Assembly (NCBI GenBank): GCA_917880885.1
Contig: OU862913.1
Coordinates: forward strand, 26,607,286 to 26,671,285
Source of the DNA: Limnephilus marmoratus
Taxonomy: Eukaryota > Arthropoda > Insecta > Trichoptera > Limnephilidae
Length of the DNA: 64,000 nt
Reading direction: 5' to 3'
The notes beneath the pieces are model-generated. The model made no database searches. It had not been told where the DNA came from and worked only from the letters and a program-made list of their open reading frames with translations. Position 1 is the first letter of the stretch. Each line of letters starts with the position of its first letter. Positions 54,801 to 64,000 of this stretch are shown one piece after another. The position numbers were made by a program, and so were the translations under genes.

Positions 54801-57800
54801 CGCGGTGGAGGACTTTAATTTATAATATGTAGAGATTAAACAAAGACAAACATTCCCAGGCTATGAATAACCTCACTTTTTTTAACATTAGCTCCACTCA
54901 GGAGGCCCGGAGGAAAATAATTCCCCTCAGGGCCTATGTTATCTTTGGGGATGCTGTGTGAAGGATGTATTTAGGAGTGTGTAGGAATCTAGGTGTCAGT
55001 GTGTCCAGGAGTGACAGGCGTATGAATCCATCCCTACCACTGTTGTGCAAGGTGATGTTCCGAGAGAGTTCTGCTGAAGAGTTCTGTTACATACATACGC
55101 AATTGCCACCAAGACCCGGACAAACCTCACCCATGAACCTGGACACACCTATTAGGTTACAAAATGTAGAAAACCTTGGGGTGACTATGGCAAGGGTGTT
55201 AATACCCAACAAATGGTTGAACAAATTGAACACTGTAACGATGATCAAAATGTTGGCTAAAGAAAGAGAAACGAGGGTTACCGATATGATGAAAAAATCT
55301 GCTTAAATAGGTTAGTTACCAATGTTTTGTACACCCAGTGCGTTGGCTTTACTATCCTTGGACTTGTCTTCACGGTTGCAGACGTCTCCCGTGTTCTTCC
55401 ACCACTTGTCGTAGAGAATCTGCACCACCCCTTTCTCCTGCAGCTGCAGGATGGCCAGCGAGATCTTGTCCCGCCACGGGCTGCCCTTAGCCGTCGCTAT
55501 GCCGTAACCCTGAAACAGGCAAAGTTAGGTTAGGTTAGGTCAATTCAATTTTGGAGGAATTTAGGAAATGGGAACTGCCACTCCGGGAACCGACACCTCC
55601 GCCATAGTGGCAAGCTATGGCCGGTGACTTAAGCGCCCGGGTTCATGGGGTGAGGTTTTTCCGGATCTTGGCGGCGGATGAGTCTGCCCACCAATTGCGA
55701 GGTAGGCCGGATCGGGAGAGACTGATTGTTGGAAACATTTTAATCTCTACAGCAGGATTTTCTTAGAGAGGGATGGATTCATGTCCTGGACATACTGACC
55801 TATCCACCCCTCATACCTTTTTCCTTCACAGAACTTCCTCTCCTCCTTCCCTAAAAATACTCTTCACACAGCATCCCCAAAGATGACACAGGCCGCAGTC
55901 ACCTTAGAATCCAGCAGTACTGATTTTTTTTACATTAGTTCCACACAGGAGGCCCTCAGGAAAATAATTCCCCTCAGGAACTATGTCATCTTTGGGGATA
56001 CTGTGTGGAGGGTCTTTTTAGGAAAGGAAGGGGAAGGAAAAAGTACGAGTCAGTGTGTCCAATAGTGACAGACGTATAAATCTATCCTCCCACTACAGGG
56101 CAAGGCGATGTTCCGAGAGAGCCCTGCTGGAGAGGTCTCCATCAACCAGTATCTCCTAATTCCGTCTGCCATGCAGTTGATGGGCAGACGCATCTGCTGC
56201 CAAGATCTTCACAAACCCTATCCCATGAACCTGGGCACCCTTTCTAAGTCACAAAACGTGGCGTAACATAGATATGTTGGGTCAGGTAACCTTAGACTGC
56301 ATCAGGTTGCAGTTACACTGCACGCGATAGTCCGGCATAGTGGAGTTCTTGAAGAATGTTAGGTTAGGTTGGGCTAAGTTTGGTCAGGACACCTTAGAGT
56401 TCAGCAGCCCCCGAACTACACGCTGTAATCCAGCATAGTGGACTCCTTGCAGAATGTTCAGGTTACCTTAGAGTCCTTTATCCTTGGAAATGCTAGGTTA
56501 GGTTAGGTTAAGTCAGGTCAGGTCACCTTAGAGTCCAGCATCCTTGAAAATGTTAGGTTAGGTTAGGGTAAGTCAGGTTAGGTCACCTTAGAGTCCAGCA
56601 TCCTTGAAAATGTTAGGTTAGGTTAGGCTAAGTCAGGTCAGGTCACCTTAGAGTCCAGCATCTTTGAAAATGTTAGGTTAGGTTAGGCAAAGTTAGGTCA
56701 GGTCACCTTAGAGTCCAGCAGCCCCCCGACCTGCGTCAGGTTGCAGTCGCGCTGCACGCGGTGGTCCAGAGAGGTGGACTCCATGAGGAAGGCGTAGCCC
56801 CCGCCCAGCACGCGCTTGACCCCCTCCTCGTACGTGGACACGAACACCGAGGGCCTGCGCGACTCCATGTAACGCCACATCTTGTTGTAGATGTCTATCT
56901 TCGAGTCCTGCAAAAAGAATATACACAAATTCAAACACCTCACAAGAGCGCTCCTCTCTCCACCGGATAAAGACATCATATCTCCAAATGCTCACCATTA
57001 ATCAAATATTGTTTACACGTGTCGGTATTTTATGTATTAATCTAAATATAAAATAAACGATTTACGTAATAATAATAAATAAAGGGCGAAACTTTACCAC
57101 ATGTAAAATCCGTGAAGGATCTCGGTGTCGTCTTTGATCCCGAACTGACATTCTCTTGCCATATATCGCAGCTCACTCAGTCTTGCTACAAACTTCTTGG
57201 GTTCATCATCAGGACTTGTAAGCAGTTTCATAACCAAGAAGCTATGCTAGCATTATTCAATGGCATAGTGAGAAGCAAGCTGGAGTACGCGAACGATGTT
57301 TGGGCACCGTACCACCAGAAGTACATTGATATGTTAGAGCAAATCCAGAAGAAATTCCTCAGGTATGTTTATATGCGGAAGCATGGAACCTATCCAAGGT
57401 TCATGCACCATATTGACTTACTTGAGGAAACTGATTCTGTGAGCCTAGAAACTAGAAGGAAAGCAAGTCTTGCTATTCTGTCTTTCAAAAGTTGGAACAA
57501 TTTCATCGATAGTCCATTTCTCTTGGGATGCTATAATTTATATGTACCAGACCACTACAGCCGAAGTCGACATCATAACTTATTTAAAGTACCGAACGGC
57601 AGAACAGACGTCTTGGCAAAGCATAGCATGACGAGGGGAGTGGTGCTGTTAAATGAAATTGCAAACCATTTGGATGTAAGTGACTGTTCTAAAAGGGCGC
57701 CTTCCATTGCGAGCGGAAAAGAGTAGAGCGGAGCGGAGTGGGAGCTGAGCGAAATAGTTTTGACCTTCCATCAAAAAAGAGTCACTTAGAAGATAGGCGA

Positions 57801-60800
57801 TTGCCTTCCACTGCCTGTGCGAGAAATGAGCGGGGCGAGCGGAGCGTGGTCAAGGAAAAATGAGAAATAGTTTTGCCCTTCCATTGAAAACGAGTCAGTA
57901 TCGCTTTGTTTCGATGTGAACGGAGTGATTTTTGTGATGTCAAGTACTAATTCTAGTGAATATGATTCTGACAGCAAGTATGCAATGAAAAAATGTTACG
58001 TATGAATTAAATGTACATTTATAAAAAGAATCTCATTTAAAAATGTAAAAACTTAAAAAAAATAATTTACTTTCTTATTTCCGCCAATATCATCTCAATA
58101 ATGGTTTTCTAAGCCGAAACCTTTATGTTGACAATCTTTGCTAGTCGTATCCTGTAAACGAAATTGGCAAACGGCTTCAATAAACACCTCCATCTCGAAA
58201 AAAACGCAGCGAGTCAATTGAATTGGCTACAGTTCTTGAGCGGAGTCCGCTAGAAACTTGTCGGCGATGGTGTGCGCGAGCGGTCTCTTTCGGACCTATT
58301 TTAACAAGTTCGGTCCGCTCCGCTCTCCTCGTTCCTGGTGGAAGCACTTGTATGCAGTTAACGTGTGCGAGTCGAGCGGAGATCGTACGGAGTCCGCTCC
58401 GCTCGCATTAGCGGAGCGGACTCGTTCGAAACTATTTAACTCGTTTAGTCCGCTTCGCTGGCCTCGTTCTTGATGGAAGCACTTGTATGCAGTTAACGTT
58501 TGCTAGTCAAGCGGATTCCGTAATGAGTCCGCTCCGCTCGCAGTGGAAGGCGCGCATTATATGCCATAAAAATATTATTGAAGAGTCACTCGCCTAAATG
58601 CTGATAGGGTAACTAAATTGTTCTGTAATTGGAATTATTCTGTTGTACAATAATAATAAAAAAAATATATATATACAGGGTGGCGCAAAATTAATCACCC
58701 TATCGGAAGATGTTATAATTTTTGCAAATGGCGTCGTACGTTAATCATATTTGACATTTGTGAACTAGACAGCTGCAGAATACAAACAGACAAGCAATGG
58801 AGCGCTATACTCCGCAAGAGCGTGGAATAATTGTGTCGATTTAAGCTTTAACGCTTTTAGCGATTTTGTGTCAAAAGTCATAAGGGACCCCATACCCATA
58901 CTACGTGACCAACTTTTTGCAATTTTTAACCCCCCCCCCCTGACCAAAAACCTAAGCAACCAGCCGCTTATTTGTACCAAGCGTGACATTTTTGAAGACC
59001 CCCCCCCCTAAACATGTCACGTAGTATGGGTACGTTCCCTAATGAGCGACGAGGCGCATTTCCACTTAAACGGTTATGCCAATAAGCAAAATATTCATTT
59101 CTGGGGCACTGAAAATCCGCGTGCGATGCAAGAAAAGTCATTACGTCCACTCAAAGCACTGTGTGGTGCGGCGTTAACGTGGGAGGAGTGATTGGGCCGT
59201 ATTTTTTGAGGACTCCATTGGAATTACGGTACAGAGCCATGATAAACGACTTCTTACTTCCGGAATTGGAAGACGGTGCAACCACGCACACAGCACGAGC
59301 CACAATGGATATTATGAAGGAAGCATTTCCTGATCGCGTAATCTCTCGCTTTGGCGATTTGGTATGGCCAGCAAGATCGCCCGATTTAACCATCTCAGAC
59401 TACTTTTTTCGGGGCTATTTGAAGTCGCGGGTTTATGCTAACAAGCCTCAGACAATCGCAGCCCTTAAGGAGAATATTCAACAGGAATGCAGTTATCACC
59501 GGAAATCTTGCGGGAAAGTCATGGAAAATGCGATAAAACGGGCACAAATGTGTATCAATACTGGCGGCAGCCACTTGACGGATATCGTCTTTTTCAGAAA
59601 AAATTTTAAAAGTCCAAATAAGGATTTCTATTACTCAAAATCATTTTTTTTTATTTGGTAAAAAAGTTATTCAAAAACAAAATTGGATGATTAATTTTGC
59701 GCCACCCTGTATATATAAAAAAGAATGTTTCTTTGTATGTCCCTTATGTGTTCCTAAACCATTCATCCGATTGCGATAAAACTTTGGGGATTTGATGAGC
59801 GCAAGTCTGCGATGGTTTCTATATATATATCAAAGTGAGCTTTTTTTAAAGCGAATACCTCACAAGAGTCACAGCAGCTCCCATCTGCAGCAAGTGAGAG
59901 TATGGCATCCACAATTGGGGTATGTTATGAGACTGAAGGTAGTGGGGTGGGGAAGGAGATGGGAAAAAAGAAGGTGGGGAAGTACCTGGCTATTCAGATC
60001 TGGTCACCAAATACAAATAAAGCCATTTCAACAATGTTTCAATTCTGAATGGTGGTCTTACACCAGGGCGATTAGTAGGGCGAGAGTATCTTCCACTCTG
60101 GAACGTGCCGAAAATGTACATATATTATTTTAAATGAATCATTTCAATTCACTCTTGTCATTGTTTCATTTTCAAATGCTTTTCCAGCAAGGTGATATTA
60201 TTATTATATAATGAGCAGGTAGCATTCTGCTGATGCGCTCATATCTAATTTCACAATAGTTTGACAGTAAATTTTTCACTAAGTTAGTCCTTTCTTCTCT
60301 CCAAATATGAATCCAATAGAGCTTTGAATTGGTTTATGTTAGTTGCATCGATGACATGTTGTGGGAGTTTGTTCCAAGCATCCACCACTCTATTTGCAAG
60401 GAAGTGTTTTCTAGGATTAGATGCAAAAGGCGTTTTGATTATTTTTTTCGAGTGTCCACGGAGAATTATATTTTTACTAGTAGTGAAGATTCCTTGGATG
60501 CCAGGGCAGCTGTAGTGTCCAGATAAAATTTTGAAGGTCTCGATCAAGTCACTCCTTTCTCGTCTATTTTTTAAGGTTGGTAATCTTACTTCCTTGAGTC
60601 TATCTTCATATCGCCGATCTTTCAAAGCTCTTGGTATTTTAGTGAAACGTCTCTATACTCCCTCTATCAGATTTATATCCTTTGCGAAGTAAGGAGTCCA
60701 TATTTGGAAAGCATATTCCAGGAGAGGTCGCACATATGTTTTGTATATTTTTAACATCATGTCCGGTGTTAGGTCAAGGAATGCTTTCCTGATTAAATAT

Positions 60801-61315
60801 GTTAGTGAGTTTGCTCTTTTCACAATCCCAGCGATGTGCGGTTCCCATTTTAAATCTTGTGATATGGTAACTCCTAAGTCTTGTTGTAATGTCACTGCTT
60901 TTAGTGGCGCTCCATTAAGTTTGTATGCAAGTGTAAGGTTAGTTTTTCCTGATATGGTTAGGGAGGGTAGATATTGGATAAATGATATCCCGGTAGGAAC
61001 TACGCATATTATCATTTCAAAACCAAACAATGCCGAACTGGTTCCAGATGGTTGGGAGCAATTGGAACTCCCCAAAGATTGTGCAGTATATAAATAACAA
61101 TGTGGTATGGCTCTCACCCTGAAGAAGCTCATAGTACTGCCTCCGCTGAGCGTGCCGTACTGGATGGCGGCCTGCCCGGCGAGGTCGGCCACGGTCTCGA
61201 TGGGCGCCACCGTCCGCTCCACCGTGAGGAAGGCCGCCAGGTTGGCCGTGTACGAGGAGATGATGATCAGAGTGAAGAACCACCAGATGCCGCCAACGAT
61301 CCTCGTTGAAGTCGC
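51673..61315 (-). CDS. Kainate-type ionotropic glutamate receptor (3' part, 5 exons)
   Basis: Ligand-gated cation channel subunit of the plasma membrane. Exons read 61315-61118, 56907-56707, 55509-55320, 54408-54281 and 51846-51673. All have AG/GT borders and consistent phase; together they give 891 nt, 296 aa plus stop. In order they encode the pore-exit helix M3 with [12 protein letters not shown], the S2 half of the ligand-binding domain with the GSTMSFF binding loop and the acidic ligand contact in FLMESTSLD, then [11 protein letters not shown], membrane segment M4 ([16 protein letters not shown]), and a cytoplasmic tail beginning [25 protein letters not shown] is typical of kainate-class subunits rather than AMPA or NMDA. 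The N-terminal domain, S1, M1 and M2 are not in the window and must lie to the right. Exons are clearly more GC-rich than the introns. Which insect paralogue it is cannot be told from this part. Confidence 0.9.
52265..52375 (-). mobile_element. 3' end of second Helitron-like family
   Basis: GAACGAGCTTGTTTC and GGCATAGCAACGCATGCCG on the minus strand match the end of the element at 30440-30915; truncated by a tandem array. Confidence 0.5.
52376..52573. repeat. Tandem array of about 24-bp units
   Basis: Units of ATCAGATCAGTAGCATCGAG and variants, about eight, inside a receptor intron. Confidence 0.82.
52610..54159. mobile_element. Large hAT element with GC-rich cargo
   Basis: Ends TAGACGTGGGCAAAA and TTTTGCCCATGTCTA; perfect 8-bp duplication ATTGACAC at 52602-52609 and 54160-54167. 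1550 bp. The part 53240-53890 is much more GC-rich than the flanks. No transposase domain recognised. Confidence 0.82.
54281..54408 (-). CDS. Glutamate receptor exon D (M4)
   Basis: Acceptor TTTCAG|GTGGAG, donor GGGCAG|GTTTGT. Encodes the last transmembrane helix [20 protein letters not shown] followed by [12 protein letters not shown] and SLCSEMGQ. Ends in phase 0, so either terminal exon could follow. Confidence 0.9.
54506..54836 (-). mobile_element. Helitron-like element in the receptor intron
   Basis: Minus strand starts A|TCTCTACATATTATAAATT and ends GCGTGGCCGGGTGAGCTGG|T, so CTRR is CTGG here. Best-defined copy of the family in the window. Confidence 0.68.
54838..54876 (-). mobile_element. 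3' tail of the second SINE
   Basis: Reverse complement reads GGTTATTCATAGCCTGGGAA followed by TGTTTGTCTTTG, matching the end of the copy at 215-410. It abuts a Helitron-like element. Confidence 0.5.
54885..55235 (-). repeat. Repeat family B in the receptor intron
   Basis: Tail hairpin end at 54890-54950, then AGTGTGTCCAGGAGTGACAG and the ACCCGGACAAACCTCACC region. Open frame over part of it is accidental. Confidence 0.68.
55320..55509 (-). CDS. Glutamate receptor exon C (end of S2)
   Basis: Acceptor TTTCAG|GGTTACGGC, donor ATTG|GTAACT. Encodes [20 protein letters not shown], then [18 protein letters not shown] and a charged linker [18 protein letters not shown]. Ends in phase 1. Confidence 0.9.
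55560..56265. repeat. Repeat family B, inverted pair in the receptor intron
   Basis: Plus fragment at 55560-55885 and minus fragment at 55921-56265, separated by a copy of the exon B 3' end. Includes ATGGGGTGAGGTTTTTCCGG and the tail hairpin. Confidence 0.7.
55890..56706 (-). repeat. Array of exon B 3' ends and splice donors
   Basis: The intron after exon B holds copies of the exon end and its donor (minus strand GGACTCTAAGGTGACC). Four units of exactly 60 bp start at 56461, 56521, 56581 and 56641, in register with the true donor at 56701. Units carry GGTTAGGTTAGG-type linkers. Longer, diverged exon pieces lie at about 56281-56355 and 56391-56455, and one more at 55899-55917. At least seven extra copies. 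Confidence 0.88.
56707..56907 (-). CDS. Glutamate receptor exon B (S2, ligand contact)
   Basis: Acceptor TTGCAG|GACTCGAAG, donor TCTAAG|GTGACC; 67 codons. Contains [13 protein letters not shown] and [10 protein letters not shown] and ends [13 protein letters not shown]. Copies of its 3' end and donor litter the following intron. Confidence 0.9.
57085..57715 (+). pseudogene. Jockey/CR1-like LINE RT C-terminal fragment
   Basis: Starts in frame at [20 protein letters not shown] and continues through [36 protein letters not shown] and ADVLAK-like [11 protein letters not shown], the post-catalytic region of LINE reverse transcriptases. No catalytic motif is left. The reading frame is broken by a MITE at about 57700; the LINE tail with AATAATAATAAAAAAA continues at about 58556-58665. 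Confidence 0.78.
57700..58556. mobile_element. GC-rich MITE inserted in the LINE
   Basis: Inverted ends GGGCGCCTTCCATTGCGAG and CTCGCAGTGGAAGGCGCGC. The interior has many AGCGGAGCGGA-type motifs in both orientations on the two flanks. Interrupts the LINE frame, so it is younger than the LINE. Confidence 0.6.
58884..59039. mobile_element. Poly-C MITE, TAA duplication (copy 2, nested)
   Basis: Inverted ends related to GGGAACGTACCCATACTACG, cytosine runs inside, TAA on both sides (58881-58883 and 59040-59042). Removing it and one TAA restores an open mariner frame (KVIMSDEAHF), which confirms the borders and the 3-bp duplication. Confidence 0.85.
59043..59661 (+). pseudogene. DD41D mariner transposase fragment
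   Basis: Catalytic part only: [57 protein letters not shown]. Frameshifted near 59155 and lacking the N-terminal DNA-binding helices, so it cannot make active enzyme. Confidence 0.82.
59845..60120 (-). mobile_element. SINE family A, headless copy
   Basis: T run, then GCGAATACCTCACAAGAGTC through GGTCTTACACCAGGGCGATT. Inside the glutamate receptor intron. Confidence 0.74.
60270..61015 (-). pseudogene. CR1/Jockey-like LINE fragment with one nonsense codon
   Basis: Reads [55 protein letters not shown] then [22 protein letters not shown] and [16 protein letters not shown] to ERRKD and stop. Typical C-terminal RT region plus tail. The TAG at about 60656 probably replaces a glutamine codon. 5'-truncated about 100 bp from glutamate receptor exon A. 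Confidence 0.82.
61118..61315 (-). CDS. Glutamate receptor exon A (M3 and start of S2)
   Basis: Acceptor TTCCAG|GCGACTTC, donor AGG|GTGAGAG; 66 codons, phase 0 at both ends. Begins [16 protein letters not shown], runs through [12 protein letters not shown] at residues 21-32 of the exon and ends GSTMSFFR. No upstream exon is found between here and 64000. Confidence 0.9.
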
Positions 61316-61906
61316 CTGGAATTACAATATGTACAAAATAATTAAAATTTTATGTACCTGGAGGCGACATGGTGTCTAAAGAGCAATTCCAGTAAATAAT
61401 TGAAGCAGATGCACCTTATTTTATTGCAAAGATGCAGTTATTCATAAAGGGAAAACAATAGGGTATTTCCACAAACGAGGGATTTTGTTGAAAATGTACG
61501 GAATATTTAAAGATAATTTTTCTGATTTTAATAATCCTACCAAAAATGTTTAATTTTTATGTTTTCATTCAATATTATTGATTTTAAAAACGATCTAAAA
61601 CTGACCAAATCAAAACGGCCCATGGTTGGGAAATGGGTTTGAGACGTCACAAGTGTCGCTCAGCTGAACTAGCATAAATAAACACTGCCAGTGAGCGTCC
61701 TCACTCATGACGTCACACGATAGCCACGCCCCAAAATATCGTTTTAGCGGTAATTCCAAAATGGGAAACTTTAACTCGCTGTAGAAAATTTATTCGTCAA
61801 CATAAAAATAAAATAAAAATGCAATAACCATCGTAATTTTTTGCTTAATTTTTTTAAGCAATAAAAAAAACATGTGAAAATACCCCATTAAATAATACTC
61901 TATCAG

Positions 61907-62534
61907 CCTTACTCATCATAAAACCGTACCACGGCTCTGTAGCGTCGCGGTAGCTACACAGTGGAGTAAGCCTACACTGCTCAGGGTAAAAATCTTTACT
62001 CATCATCATAATGTCTCTCGACAGCTGTTATGATTTTTTTACGGTAGCAACACTGCTCCAAAGCTCAAAAACGCGGCCAATTTAGCAATTCGCGGCGTGT
62101 TGCCAACTTCACGTTTATTCATACGTCAACATCAGTCAACACAACGTTGACTTTGGTAAATCTATATTTCGACCTAAAATCTCCTTCCGTGAGTGTCGCA
62201 AATGGATCGTACCTTTTTTTATACCTTTTCCGTGGCCGTGGTGCACGAATGCCGCGAATACGGTCAATATTTGCCAAAGCTCCGTTCAAAACGTCAAGAT
62301 TCTCATAAAAGTTCGCCATTTCGTCAGTTACAACGCACGTGGTACTGAGTTAACCCTGACCCTGGTGATCGGGTGGTTTAAATTCTGACAGCTACTACAT
62401 CTCCCGTACAGCGACTCGGTAAAAACACGCGCATGCGCGCGATTAACCCACCATGTTGAGTAACAATTTCACCTAACCCGGTCTTGCTCCGAGGTTGTAT
62501 CTTATTTTGCGATGATGAGTAAGACTGTTGATAT
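61907..62534 (-). mobile_element. PIF/Harbinger-like element, copy 2
   Basis: Inverted relative to copy 1. A 66-codon frame at 62319-62119 reads MANFYENLDVLNGALANIDR, RPRKRYKKRYDPF and RSKYRFTKVNVV. This is better preserved than copy 1 but far too short for a nuclease. Confidence 0.62.
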
Positions 62535-62933
62535 ACAGGATGTTCGGGGGTAAAGTGCATTAACTTCGGGAGGTGATTCTACATGATAGTACAAGTAAAA
62601 AAGATATATAACTTTTTTCGACAACTTTTAGGGGTTCTTTTCAGGTAAAATTTGTCCGGTGATTGCGGCCAGTAATATAATTTTCCATTGTTGCCAAATC
62701 TACTGTCAGTCAGTGTTTTGAATGTCAAAAACAATATTTCATTCACAAAGCAGATCTGATAATTTAATGTCACTAATAGTGTTTGACTTTAAAAACTTTG
62801 TCATTAACCCCTCAGGAAATCGCCATTTAAGCACTTTAACTGTCTCTAACAAAATGACATTTTACGAAATCTTTTTGTTATTACCGCTTCACAATTAAGG
62901 CTCTATAAATGAAACATTTCTGAACGTAGCTGA
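62535..62933. other. Unassigned, repeat-like left edge
   Basis: TATACAGGATGTTCGGGGGT at 62532 resembles the terminus of a TA-inserting element, but no right end is found. Confidence 0.35.
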
Positions 62934-63510
62934 ATAGTAAAAACTGTTTTAGAAAGGTTACAAAATAAGCTTTCAAATTATTATATTACCAATAAATATT
63001 AGCATTTGTAAATATTAAAATTTAGAACGCAAACATTAAAAATAGGTTAAAAATGACTCACGTGATGTTTTTATGTGAAAACGGTACTAAAATCACAGAT
63101 TATGTAAACAACAATACTTATTCTATTGTATAAATGTGTAATAAACACTTTTGTCACCTCACTTTTTTATCATATCATATAAAAATATTAAATAAAAATT
63201 AAAAATGTCGAGCGTGGTCGAGCCGCCGGTAGTAAATTTGGGCGGGTAAATATTTGTGTCAACTGCGCGACTGACAGCATATTCTTGTTATGTATTTCTA
63301 TGGACAACTTGATAGTGATGTACAGCTTGATCTACTATCGACCTTTTACTTTTTGGTTTAGGGATGTAACTAAATTAATAATGGAGTTAGAACGATTTCT
63401 ATGGAGACACACGCGCTGATGTATAAACACGCTTATTGTACTTGACTGCTGTCCTATTTCTAATGCTTATATCTGCTTACGTTGCGGACCGGTTAAGATC
63501 AAAACTTAGT
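62934..63510 (+). repeat. Repeat family J, copy 2
   Basis: Uninterrupted version of the repeat at 25314-26200. Function unknown. Confidence 0.63.
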
Positions 63511-64000
63511 GTTTCTTCATCTGGTGCGTAATTTATTAAGACTTACTATTAATGTTGTGTTTATTTAGCTCAGATTTATCTAACTGTTAAAATTGTGCTT
63601 CTTTTGTGCGTAATTTTGTTATTGAATTATTGTGACAACACACATGCAAACAATGGAAATAACGTGGGCGTCATTCTCCATTGCCGACAGGGTCTTCAGA
63701 CTTGACCCCGTAAGATCTTTTCTTTTTGGGAGCGAAGAAAGATGGTTTATGCCAACGAAGTCAAAAATATTCACAAAGCCGCAGATGAGATATGCCACAA
63801 CATACAAATTGTAAATAAATTACTCTAAATGCTTGATGCTTACCTACAAGCTGAAGGTGGACATAAAAATTGTTAATTTAGTAAAAAGTGATGACATTAG
63901 TTAAGTGTTTAATCTTATACACGGTGTCCAGAAACTCGTAGTACAAGCGGGAAACTGGTAAATCTACATCACATTCGGAGTCGACTTGTGATATAACTTT
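63511..64000. other. No supported feature
   Basis: Overlapping 60-62 codon frames at 63619-63814 have no recognised domain. ATACACGGTGTCCAGAAACT near 63917 may begin another element cut by the window edge. Confidence 0.4.

Larger units (their letters stand above)
58676..59709 (+). mobile_element. Mariner-like (DD41D, rosa-type) element, defective
   Basis: Terminal inverted repeats CAGGGTGGCGCAAAATTAAT and its mirror, flanked by TA on both sides. A start [15 protein letters not shown] is at about 58797, then most of the DNA-binding part is missing. Transposase resumes at [17 protein letters not shown] (59043), has a one-base deletion near 59155 and continues to 59661. The spacing between the Asp of [10 protein letters not shown] and the Asp of TISDYF is 41 residues, the DD41D signature. 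A MITE splits it at 58884-59039. Confidence 0.85.

Noticed and set aside
62119..62319. 66-codon ORF as a host gene
   Set aside because: The same text occurs at 23597-23770 within a repeat with matching ends, so it is a transposon fragment.

Overview
The window is AT-rich, intron-rich animal DNA, almost certainly from an insect. The grounds are GT-AG introns, TTAGG-type repeat runs, a glutamate receptor of the arthropod/vertebrate kainate type, and a very dense load of insect-type mobile elements. The order cannot be fixed from the sequence. Most of the 64 kb is repeats; I can support three host genes.

Host genes. (1) Minus strand, 14310 down to 2932: a complete five-exon SELENOS/VIMP homologue (ER membrane protein of the Derlin-p97 ERAD machinery), spliced by eye to 164 codons with consistent phases. 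The residue that is selenocysteine in vertebrates is an ordinary cysteine codon (TGC). (2) Plus strand, 16108-16512: an intronless PDRG1 homologue (prefoldin-like subunit, 134 aa). It is divergently arranged with SELENOS across about 1.8 kb that holds three repeats. (3) Minus strand, 61315 down to 51673: the last five exons (296 aa) of a kainate-type ionotropic glutamate receptor. They cover M3, the S2 half of the ligand-binding domain, M4 and the cytoplasmic tail; the 5' exons lie beyond the right edge. A phase-compatible alternative last exon is proposed at 38247-38194.

Mobile-element landscape. SELENOS introns hold a 963-bp hAT-like element with a perfect 8-bp target duplication, a 43-bp-unit minisatellite, inverted arrays, MITEs and tRNA-derived SINEs. 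From 17 to 39 kb there is no supported host gene except the candidate exon. It holds long-TIR MITEs, a hAT transposase remnant, Harbinger-like copies, LINE 3' ends, an 18-bp array rich in AGGTCA half-sites, several hAT elements with 8-bp duplications, and five copies of one TTAA-flanked MITE family. At 40022-45868 lies a very young LTR element (two differences seen between 715-bp LTRs) with no gag-pol: a non-autonomous LARD-type element. At 46603-51562 lies an apparently intact DIRS retrotransposon: gag-like ORF, RT/RNase H ORF, tyrosine-recombinase ORF, inverted terminal repeats and an internal complementary region that matches both outer ends. It sits about 110 bp past the glutamate-receptor stop codon. 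The receptor introns contain LINE fragments, a DD41D mariner-like element interrupted by a TAA-flanked MITE, a GC-rich MITE, SINEs and Helitron-like pieces.

Most striking features: in the receptor intron after exon B, the end of that exon and its 5' splice site have been copied several times, the nearest copies in a 60-bp tandem array; the intact DIRS; the young gutted LTR element; and a repeat family that shares its 3' hairpin tail with a LINE in the same window.
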